From an uncultured Microbulbifer sp. (GTDB lineage Bacteria; Pseudomonadota; Gammaproteobacteria; Pseudomonadales; Cellvibrionaceae): a DNA stretch of 49,622 nt. Below the pieces are notes generated by a model. The model was not told the origin of the DNA. It was given only the letters and a program-made list of their open reading frames with translations, and did no database searches. Both the position numbers and the translations under genes were made by a program. Positions 18,143 to 25,485 of this stretch are shown here, in pieces (position 1 is the stretch's first letter; the number at the start of each line of letters is the position of its first letter). The stretch lies in NCBI RefSeq assembly GCF_947489355.1, contig NZ_CANLDD010000030.1, positions 1 to 49,622 on the forward strand, written 5' to 3'.

Positions 18143-19552
18143 TTACTCACAGAGCTTTTCTCTGCTGGAAGATGTACATAGAGACTGGAGGTAACAATGG
18201 TATTCGGGCAGTGTCGTGGCTGCCTGGCGGTAGTCAGCGGAGAGCTTGCGCACCCATCTGTTGTAGTCGCTGTCTCCGCCGGTTGTGGGAATGGTCCCCG
18301 GTCGCGGCCAGAAGCCGGCCAGGGTAGGTAACAACAGCCTGGTTTCCGCACTGATCAGGGGGATGTCCGTTTGCAAAGTGCTGCCGCTGGCGCGAAAGAG
18401 TGCCAGCTGTGCGCGGGCGCCGGGAGACAGCCGCCGGGTGTGGCCGGCAAGCCAGTGACAGAGACTGTGCAGGTCGGTAACCTCCCGGTTGTATGTGGCA
18501 ACCTGGCGGTTGAATGCCGCACGCAGGCAGCCGTCTTCGGTTTGCAGCGGCATCAGGGGCAGCAGCTGCCGCAATTGGTACTGGGTTTGCGCCAGGGAAT
18601 CGACGGCCAGACCACCGATATTCAGTGCCGCCCCCAGGCCGATCAGGTTGCCTGCCCACGCATGGGGGTAACTGCGCAAGTACTCTGCGGGGATAACTTT
18701 GTGATCCAGACGCAGACCGCGCAGATTCAGTTGCCAGCCATCGCGGCCAATGGTGCAGTGGGCTGCAGTCAGGCGCTTGCGACAGCCGCTCAGGGTCTGG
18801 GTCATGCGGCTGGCGGGCAGGGGTAGAGAGCGCCCGCCCTGCCCATTGTGTAGCGCGGATTCCGCCAGCAAGGCGCCGTCGCAGTCGATAATAAACCCTG
18901 CCTGCATTCGTGTCCCATCCGCCAGTTGCAGGTCAAAGCGGTGTTCGTCAACAGGACTCAGTGTCGCCTGCTGGCGATAGACAGGCAGCTTGCGCGATTG
19001 TGCCGCCAGATCCAGGTGATCGCAGTAATCGCGGTAGCTAAACTGCAGACCGCGTTCCAAACTGCGGTACACTTCCGGCGCGTTTGTCGGTATGTCGCCG
19101 TAGCGGCCCGCCTCGGCGGCCCGGCAGACAAGATTGAACTCCGAGGCATCGAACAGTGTGCGGCTGCGCTGCCACCAGTGAAAGAACGGCTGCCCCTGGT
19201 GCATAAAACCATAGCCGCCAGAGGCCAGCCAGTGGCCTGCCTGGGGGTTTGCTTCAGACTGTATCCTGAGAGCCAGAAGTATATCGGCAGTGTTTGATTG
19301 CAACAGGTCGCGCGGATCAATCCCTATCTCGCAATGCTCCATGGCACTGTCCCCAAACAGAAACCCCGCACCGGATACTTTCCCGCCAGGCGCCACCAGG
19401 GATACGCAAATCCGCTCTCGGGGAAGCTGTTGCACCAGGTAGAGCTGGCAGTAGCGGGCCGCCGGATTATTGCCGTAGACAACCCAGTGAACGGGTTGCG
19501 CCGCGCTCGATGCAGAGGATACAGCCGATCCTGTATTGGTTGAACGATTCAC
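18143..19552 (-). CDS. Degenerate tryptophan-halogenase-like protein (probable pseudoenzyme)
   Basis: I start at the GTG at 19552, whose GTGA overlaps the TGA of the upstream halogenase gene, implying translational coupling; the longer in-frame ORF to 19780 overlaps that gene. The product is 469 aa. It aligns to its neighbour by eye in several blocks: GYGFMHQGQPFFHWW against its IPFHHLW, GNLIGLGAALNIGGLAVDSL against its GNCLAIGLSSGFLEPLEST, and RYGDIPTNAPEVY. The FAD-binding GGGTAGW is replaced by YGNNPAA, the catalytic Lys region by hydrophobics (DILLALRI), and WxWxIP is absent. It is unlikely to halogenate and may act as a partner of the intact paralogue. Confidence 0.75.
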   Translation of the reverse strand: MNRSTNTGSAVSSASSAAQPVHWVVYGNNPAARYCQLYLVQQLPRERICVSLVAPGGKVSGAGFLFGDSAMEHCEIGIDPRDLLQSNTADILLALRIQSEANPQAGHWLASGGYGFMHQGQPFFHWWQRSRTLFDASEFNLVCRAAEAGRYGDIPTNAPEVYRSLERGLQFSYRDYCDHLDLAAQSRKLPVYRQQATLSPVDEHRFDLQLADGTRMQAGFIIDCDGALLAESALHNGQGGRSLPLPASRMTQTLSGCRKRLTAAHCTIGRDGWQLNLRGLRLDHKVIPAEYLRSYPHAWAGNLIGLGAALNIGGLAVDSLAQTQYQLRQLLPLMPLQTEDGCLRAAFNRQVATYNREVTDLHSLCHWLAGHTRRLSPGARAQLALFRASGSTLQTDIPLISAETRLLLPTLAGFWPRPGTIPTTGGDSDYNRWVRKLSADYRQAATTLPEYHCYLQSLCTSSSREKLCE

Positions 19553-21087
19553 AGTGCAATCCCCCCATACAGGCTCATCGCCGTTGGAGGTACGGGTAGG
19601 GGACGCATGCCACACTGACGGGCAATGACGCTGGCGTGGTCCGGCATGGCAGCCACGCCTTTTTGCACAAGCCGGCGGTAGCCCGAGAGCAGCCTGTCGA
19701 TTTCGTCTAAGGCCAGAAGATCCGCCTGGGGCGAGTAAGTCTTTGGCAAAATGCGCTGACCGTGATAGACCGCCAGCCAACTGGGTTGCAGGAACAGGCC
19801 GTGACCATAGCCGACGATATACCCCTGCTCCCGGTAGAGTGCCATTTTCAGCCTCAGGTCATCGGGGATGGCCATATAACGACAATAGCGCCAGAAGGCA
19901 CTGTCCTCGCGCTCTGTAGCGTGGTAGTGGAGAATCAGGAAATCGCGGATGCGTTCGTATTCCAGTGACATCTGCCGGTTGAACTCCCGGCGTCCGGCAG
20001 GGTAGCTCCCGCCCTGGGGCCACAGCGCCAGGAATTTGGTGATGGCGATCTGGATCAGGTAAATGCCGGTGCTTTCCAGGGGTTCTAAAAAACCGCTGGA
20101 CAAGCCGATGGCCAGGCAGTTGCCGACCCAGGAATTTTTCCTGCGCCCGGCCTTAAAACGCAAAATACGCGGTTCGGTACTGGTTGGCCCGGGCAGACTG
20201 TTCATCAGCCGCTGGCATGCCTGGTCGTCGCTCAGGTGATCGCGCGCGTAGACGAGCCCGTTGCCGGTGCGATGCTGCAGGGGGATCTGCCATTGCCAGC
20301 CGGCACTGTGGGCAATGGCTCTGGTGTAAGGGGGTGGTGGCCGGTTGCTCTCGCAGGGCACCGCCACGGCACTGTCACAGGGTAGCCAGCGGGACCAGTC
20401 CAGGAAGGGGGTCTGCAGGGTGCCCCCGAGTAAGAGCGCGCGAAAACCGCTGCAGTCCACAAAGAAATCTGCCCCGAGGCTGTTGCCGTCTTGTAATTTC
20501 AGTGCGGAGATATGCCCGCGTTCGTCCCTGCCAATGGTATCTACTCTGCCTTCGACGCGCTCGACGCCCAGCTGCTCGGCAAAGTCCCGCAGGAAGCGGG
20601 CGTAAAGCCCGGCATCGAGATGAAAGGCATAGGAAAAGGTGGAGAGAATCGAGCGGGGGTTGGGATGTGGAAAATCGAACTTGCCGGCGGCTGCCGCCTT
20701 CACTGGAAGCGCGTAGTCATCCAGGGGGGCCGCCCGTCCCGACTGGCGCGCTTTTAACCACAAATGATGAAAGGGGATACCATCCAATTCGCGACCGTAT
20801 TCGCCAAACGGATGAATGTAGGCGTCGCCAATTCGCCCCCAGTGTTGAAATTCTATCCCCATTTTGTAGGTGGCCAAGGTAGCCCGCATAAAGGCATTTT
20901 CATCGATACCTAGGGTCTGGTTGAAAAAACGCAGATGGGGCAGGGTGGCTTCGCCGACACCGACGGTACCGATTTGATCGGATTCGATCAGGGTAATGGC
21001 GATACCCCGTGGAATTAAAAATCGCGCCATGGCTGCGGCACACATCCAGCCGGCGGTGCCGCCGCCAAGTATGATTATTTTTTTCAT
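19549..21087 (-). CDS. Flavin-dependent tryptophan-halogenase family protein
   Basis: The 512-residue protein opens MKKIIILGGGTAGWMCAAAM (FAD site GxGxxG) and has IGTVGVGEATLPHL, the Lys in TYKMGIEF at the position of PrnA Lys79, the diagnostic WQWQIP, and SSGFLEPLESTG containing the conserved Glu. Family members use FADH2 and O2 to make a halogenating species delivered through a tunnel. However, relatives coded beside TonB receptors in polysaccharide users have no proven substrate, so tryptophan is not implied. It lies 94 bases after the TonB receptor gene on the same strand and overlaps the next gene by four bases. Which step it performs in sugar or glycan uptake is unknown. Confidence 0.88.
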   Translation of the reverse strand: MKKIIILGGGTAGWMCAAAMARFLIPRGIAITLIESDQIGTVGVGEATLPHLRFFNQTLGIDENAFMRATLATYKMGIEFQHWGRIGDAYIHPFGEYGRELDGIPFHHLWLKARQSGRAAPLDDYALPVKAAAAGKFDFPHPNPRSILSTFSYAFHLDAGLYARFLRDFAEQLGVERVEGRVDTIGRDERGHISALKLQDGNSLGADFFVDCSGFRALLLGGTLQTPFLDWSRWLPCDSAVAVPCESNRPPPPYTRAIAHSAGWQWQIPLQHRTGNGLVYARDHLSDDQACQRLMNSLPGPTSTEPRILRFKAGRRKNSWVGNCLAIGLSSGFLEPLESTGIYLIQIAITKFLALWPQGGSYPAGRREFNRQMSLEYERIRDFLILHYHATEREDSAFWRYCRYMAIPDDLRLKMALYREQGYIVGYGHGLFLQPSWLAVYHGQRILPKTYSPQADLLALDEIDRLLSGYRRLVQKGVAAMPDHASVIARQCGMRPLPVPPTAMSLYGGIAL

Positions 21088-21181
21088 TCAGGCCTGTGTT
21101 CTGTTGCAAGGGCGTCCGGCTTTTTCGCCCAGGCCAAAGTGCGCCGCTTGCGCACCTTGGCCTTGTATCACTCTGCGGTTA

Positions 21182-24085
21182 TCAGAAGTTGATGCGGATA
21201 ATCGCGGCAATGCGACGGTCGTTGATAAACCAGGAGCGGCCGAGCCTGGTGCCGTCGGCGTCCACCTGCATCTGCGTTTCGGTGACCTGATCCAGAATAT
21301 TGGTGGCCTCAAGACCCAGCTTCACATGGTCGTTAAGGTTGTAGAAAACAGAGCCATCCAATTGGCCACTGTCACCGTTATAGATGGGCAACTTGGTGAT
21401 CACATCACGGGTGGTCAGTAAATACTCGGAGCGCCAGTTCCAGGCCAGCCGCGCACTGATGTCATCGTATTCGTACAATCCCACCAGGTTGTAGGTATGC
21501 TCGGACATGCCCTGCAGCGACAGGTTTTCGAACGCGACCGCGACCTCGTTGCCATCGTTGGTGCTGAGGTTCGGGTTGGGTACGCTCTTGGCGTCTGCAT
21601 AGGTGTAGTTGACCTGAAGGCCGAGGCCGCTCCAGGCACCGGGCAGCTGATCGAAGAATTGCTGATAAGCCACCTCGAAACCGCGCACAGTGCCGTCGCC
21701 GAGATTGACCGCTCCATCCACCTCCACCGTCTTGGTAACGCTGTTGTTGGTCACTGCTCTGGGGAAGGCACCGCTGACAAAGAAATCCGAAATATCCTTG
21801 TAAAACAGCGATGCGGAGAGCGCGCCTACATCACTGAAATACCACTCCAGAGAGACGTCGTAGTTCTGTGCCGTCATTGGCTTGAGGAAGGGGTTGCCGG
21901 TACCGGCGCGGTAATCGGAGACCCGCGCGGCGTCTTCAATACCATCTCCGTCGGTATCCACCTCGGTGACAATGGCGTAAACGTCCATGCTGTCGCGCAA
22001 CATACCCATATCCGGGAAAGCGACCGCCCGGGAGGCGCCAAATCGCATTAGCCATTCATCATTGATATTGTATTTTACATTCAGGCTGGGCAGCCAATGG
22101 GAATGGCTGGCCGCACTGCTGGTCAGGTAGCTGTCGCCATTGAAGAAGGCGAGGTCATCTGCAGGTAGCGGCAAACTGGCGCTGATGGTGGAGTAGGAGA
22201 CGCCGCCGGCAGTGGTGTAATCCAGGGTGACATAGCGCAGGCCAAAATTTCCTTTCAGGACATTGTCCGGGCTTGCAAAATTTGCCATCACATAAGCGGA
22301 CTGACGCTCCTCCCTGACCGGGTTGTATTCCGGCTGGGTGAAGATTCCGTCCACTAGATCGTTGCGGTCTTTCAGGCTGCTAAAGCCAAAAATGCGCCCC
22401 AATTCTGAGCGGAATGTCTCGTGGTCTGCCAGGAGGTCAGCACCCGGTACCAGAATAGTGCCACCGGCAATCCCGGGCGTCTTGCCGCGGAAGAAGTCGT
22501 TAAAGTCGAAGACATCGTGGGCCGGGGCGGGGTAGGTATCGGTTCCCGGCTGGCCGTCCCAGGGGCTGGTATCGTGGACACCGTTAAAGAATTTCATGCC
22601 GCCGGCCCAGGTTTCCGACAGGACACCCCAATTATAAGTGGACCAGCGGGTGGTTTGTTCCCGCTCTGAGGCGCGCAGCCCCCCTTTGAGGGACTGAAAC
22701 CAGCCCTGGTCGATATCGTATTCCATATCCAACTGCAGCGCTTTCTCTTCGCCGTCACTGTCTTCGATATGATCCATCGCGGCGCGGTAGAAATAATTGG
22801 CGGGATCGGTGAAATACGCTGCACTGGATTGTGGCACACCCACGGGTGCAATAAAGTTCACCTCCGGCGAGTCTCCCGAGAAATCGACTTCTACGTCTGC
22901 GCGGGTATTGCCGAAGATGGACAGATCCAGCACTTGGGTTTGCGCCTGCACAAGCTGGGCGTCAAACGCGATGTGGAGTCGGTCGGTTGGGTGCAATGCC
23001 AGGTTCAGGGAGAGGTCTTCTACCAGTGTGTCGGTTACCGAACGGCGCGCGAAGCTATTGTAGCGGTCGGCGCCTTCCAGGGTTCCTGAGACAAAACGAT
23101 CGCCAGTGTACACACTGTCCGCACTGGGCGTTCCCACAGTGTCGTCTGACTGGAGGGCGTTTTCGAACCAGGTAGTGGACGCATCGGAGCGCACATACTC
23201 CAGGGTAGCCAGGGTGGTATCGGCGGGATTGGCCCACTGCAAGACCAGGCTGCCACCGGTCCGGTGACGATCCTGGTTTACCATGCGCGCGCCTGCATTG
23301 ATGGGCACCCAGCGCTCGCCGATTTCGGGGATATCCAGCAATTGGGGCGCACCCTGGCCCACAGAGTTATTGCTGACGCGCAGTTCTGAGTCGGCGGCAC
23401 TGATCAGAAAACCGAATTCCCCCATTTCGGTTTGCCAGCGGTTACTGTACAGACCGGAGAAATCGGGTGTGGATTCGCCGCGCATGTCCGTATAGTTCAT
23501 AGCGCCACTGAAGGCAAGCTGTTGTCCATCGCTGTCGAAGGGTTTGCGGGTTTCCAGGTTGATGGTCCCGGCGATACCGCCCTCAATCATGTCGGCTGTC
23601 TGATTCTTGTATACGACCACTGAACCCATCAGCTCCGGCGGCACGTCCTGGAAATTGAGCCCGTTACCGTTGTTCGCGGAGAAACTGTCCCTGCCGTTGA
23701 ACTCGCTGCGGCTCTGTGCCATGCCGCGCAGCGCCGCGCCACTGCCTTCTATGGAGAAATGATCCGGGTCGTCTACAGCGGCGAAGCGTTCGATGGAAAT
23801 GCCGGGAACCCGCTGCAGGGCCTCTAGAACACTCTTATCTGGCAGGGCATTGATATCCGAAGCGGAAATGGCGTCGGCAACGGTGGCTGCATCCCGTTTG
23901 ATATCCTGGGCATTTTTCAGGGAGCCTCTGACACCTTCCACAGTGACCTCTTCCAGAGGCCCCGGCGTTTGCGTATCTTGTGCATTGCTCCCGTGGGTGG
24001 CGGCAGCGATACAGACTGCCAACAGAGTGCGGTTAAAGTAGGTGCCGCTTTTACAGCGTGAATGACCGGAGCCAGAATCTCTCAT
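21182..24085 (-). CDS. TonB-dependent outer-membrane receptor (TIGR01782 / Xanthomonas-Caulobacter type)
   Basis: The ORF can start at 24112 or 24085. I choose 24085 (MRDSGSGHSRCKSGTYFNRT) because the earlier ATG lies inside a Fur-box-like palindrome; this gives 967 aa. A signal sequence (LLAVCIAAATHGSNA) precedes the plug, with LEEVTVEGVRGSLKNAQDIK as the TonB-box region and ISASDINALPDKSVLEALQR typical of TIGR01782 receptors. The plug contains IEGSGAALRGM and GGIAGTINLET; the protein ends in a beta-barrel strand (DRRIAAIIRINF) with terminal Phe. It should import a large substrate, probably an oligosaccharide, with TonB energy. Downstream are two halogenase-family genes and a sugar-processing fusion. 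Confidence 0.92.
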   Translation of the reverse strand: MRDSGSGHSRCKSGTYFNRTLLAVCIAAATHGSNAQDTQTPGPLEEVTVEGVRGSLKNAQDIKRDAATVADAISASDINALPDKSVLEALQRVPGISIERFAAVDDPDHFSIEGSGAALRGMAQSRSEFNGRDSFSANNGNGLNFQDVPPELMGSVVVYKNQTADMIEGGIAGTINLETRKPFDSDGQQLAFSGAMNYTDMRGESTPDFSGLYSNRWQTEMGEFGFLISAADSELRVSNNSVGQGAPQLLDIPEIGERWVPINAGARMVNQDRHRTGGSLVLQWANPADTTLATLEYVRSDASTTWFENALQSDDTVGTPSADSVYTGDRFVSGTLEGADRYNSFARRSVTDTLVEDLSLNLALHPTDRLHIAFDAQLVQAQTQVLDLSIFGNTRADVEVDFSGDSPEVNFIAPVGVPQSSAAYFTDPANYFYRAAMDHIEDSDGEEKALQLDMEYDIDQGWFQSLKGGLRASEREQTTRWSTYNWGVLSETWAGGMKFFNGVHDTSPWDGQPGTDTYPAPAHDVFDFNDFFRGKTPGIAGGTILVPGADLLADHETFRSELGRIFGFSSLKDRNDLVDGIFTQPEYNPVREERQSAYVMANFASPDNVLKGNFGLRYVTLDYTTAGGVSYSTISASLPLPADDLAFFNGDSYLTSSAASHSHWLPSLNVKYNINDEWLMRFGASRAVAFPDMGMLRDSMDVYAIVTEVDTDGDGIEDAARVSDYRAGTGNPFLKPMTAQNYDVSLEWYFSDVGALSASLFYKDISDFFVSGAFPRAVTNNSVTKTVEVDGAVNLGDGTVRGFEVAYQQFFDQLPGAWSGLGLQVNYTYADAKSVPNPNLSTNDGNEVAVAFENLSLQGMSEHTYNLVGLYEYDDISARLAWNWRSEYLLTTRDVITKLPIYNGDSGQLDGSVFYNLNDHVKLGLEATNILDQVTETQMQVDADGTRLGRSWFINDRRIAAIIRINF

Positions 24086-24097
24086 CTCGCGAATCTC

Positions 24098-24116
24098 ATC
24101 AATGATTATCATTATT
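24098..24116. promoter_or_regulatory. Fur-box-like palindrome upstream of the TonB receptor
   Basis: Read on the minus strand the site is AATAATGATAATCATTGAT. It matches the 19-bp Fur consensus GATAATGATAATCATTATC at 15 positions, including an unbroken core of 15 bases. It ends 13 bases before the chosen start of the receptor gene and covers the alternative start. Iron-dependent control is inferred. The palindrome could also be chance coding sequence (Met-Ile-Ile-Ile) if the longer start is used. Confidence 0.5.
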
Positions 24117-24712
24117 GTGTACTGCCTGTCGGGTACCTGGTGCAGCCGATACCGCTCGGCTGTGCAGGCAGCGCTCCCGCGTTGTCAGATCAGAATCCGT
24201 TTTTACCACAAGGGGGCAAGCCCTCCGCCACTTTCTACGATAAGGGGGGCTGAATAAGCGGTAGCAGGGAAGCTTTGATCTGACTTGGGGGCGTTTTTGA
24301 TTTACGTGGGCCAGAGGTGAGGACAACCGATGGCGTTAGCCCATCCAAAAGTGAAAAATGTGGCGCGATGATGCAATAAAAATCGTCGCTCGGAGGCAGT
24401 AAAAAAAGCCGCCGACTTTCACAGGCTGCACTAATTGGCAAAGGCGTATCGTTGGCATTGGCCCGCATGCTTGGCAAAATGGCTGGCAGGGTGCAGAGTA
24501 TTACAAGGCGTTTACCGCCCATAAAAAGCGTGTTTTGGGGCTTGGGGGTGAGTGGATTTGCACACCCATTTCATGCCTGGGTATCTTGCAAAAATAAAAA
24601 ATAGACTGCTCTGCCCCTATTGGCCTAAAAGTACGGTTTTCAGCAGCCTGCCAACCTGAACAGGGATGTGCGAGCTGCAAATCAAGCAGGTAACGGCTTG
24701 TTTTGGTGTGGT

Positions 24713-24772
24713 GGGTTTGCGGACATACGCCGCAAACCCGAGTTGAAAAAGGTCATGGAAGGACTTTTCAAC
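24713..24772. repeat. Two adjacent hairpins
   Basis: The first is a perfect 10-bp stem GGGTTTGCGG/CCGCAAACCC with a 7-base loop (24713-24739). Two bases later comes an 8-bp stem GTTGAAAA/TTTTCAAC (24742-24772) with a 15-base loop that itself has short pairing. No T tract follows, so it is not a standard terminator. It may be a repeated extragenic palindromic element. Confidence 0.6.
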
Positions 24773-25169
24773 AACCTGTTAGAAGGATACCTAAACAAGC
24801 AATAACAATATTTGCACAGGCTTTAGGGGTTGGTATTTCAAGATTCAATTCGTACAGCCTTCTTAAAAGACTGCCGTTTGTTATGAAAAGAAAATTATTC
24901 TGAAGTGGTGCGTTAAAGCTTGCTAAAAACCCTTTTAAAAGGGCTGTAGGGCCTGCCGATTGAGTATTTTTTAACGAGTTGGAAATTTTTTATTTTGCTC
25001 AAAACAGTATCCCCGATGACCGCCTTAAGCCAAGCCTGTTGAAACAGCCTGTTTGGTATTGTTTAAGTCTCTCCAGACGCCGCCGATGCCGGAAAGTCTG
25101 CTCAGACACTGCTTGGGCAGATATTGGGCTATCAGGCTGGCAAGATAAAGGGGCTGTTACTTTTCCTGT

Positions 25170-25254
25170 CCCCCCCTGACACCCCCTCGACCCCGAAAGG
25201 CAGCTGGCGCTGGTACGCGCTGGGGTCGGTGTTATCGAGGGGTAGGCAAGGGGG
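25170..25254. repeat. Nested palindromic block with competing stems
   Basis: CGACCCC at 25188-25194 can pair with GGGGTCG at 25222-25228. Alternatively CCCCTCGA at 25183-25190 can pair with TCGAGGGG at 25235-25242. The two stems share bases, so they are mutually exclusive. Outer C and G runs (near 25171 and 25250) could close the whole block. It lies about 230 bases upstream of the M3 peptidase start. Confidence 0.45.
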
Positions 25255-25485
25255 CATTATTAATCCTATTTATAAAGAATACACTTAAAAAGTCGATACC
25301 AAAGTGATGTTAAATAAAAAAATACCCTATACGAAGCGGCTAATTAAAAGGGAACTGTCGCGTGGAATCCTCTATTAATCGCAGTCCCGGCAGGCGAAGA
25401 CGATAACATTGGCCGGAACAGGCCAACTGGGGTTAAACTCTGGCCCCTAAAACTATGACAAGGTACCAAATAAAGGGGGTAGCAA

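Larger units (their letters stand above)
24117..25485. other. Gene-poor gap, about 1.4 kb, with structured DNA
   Basis: No convincing gene lies between the TonB receptor and the M3 peptidase. A 95-codon minus ORF (24235-24522) and two 66-codon plus ORFs have no ribosome site or recognisable domain. The gap holds two adjacent hairpins (24713-24772) and a complex palindromic block (25170-25254). The divergent promoters of the TonB-receptor and peptidase genes must also lie here. Confidence 0.5.

Noticed and set aside
24235..24522. 95-codon minus-strand ORF with a hydrophobic start
   Set aside because: No ribosome site, Pro/Ser-rich low-complexity remainder and no recognisable domain.
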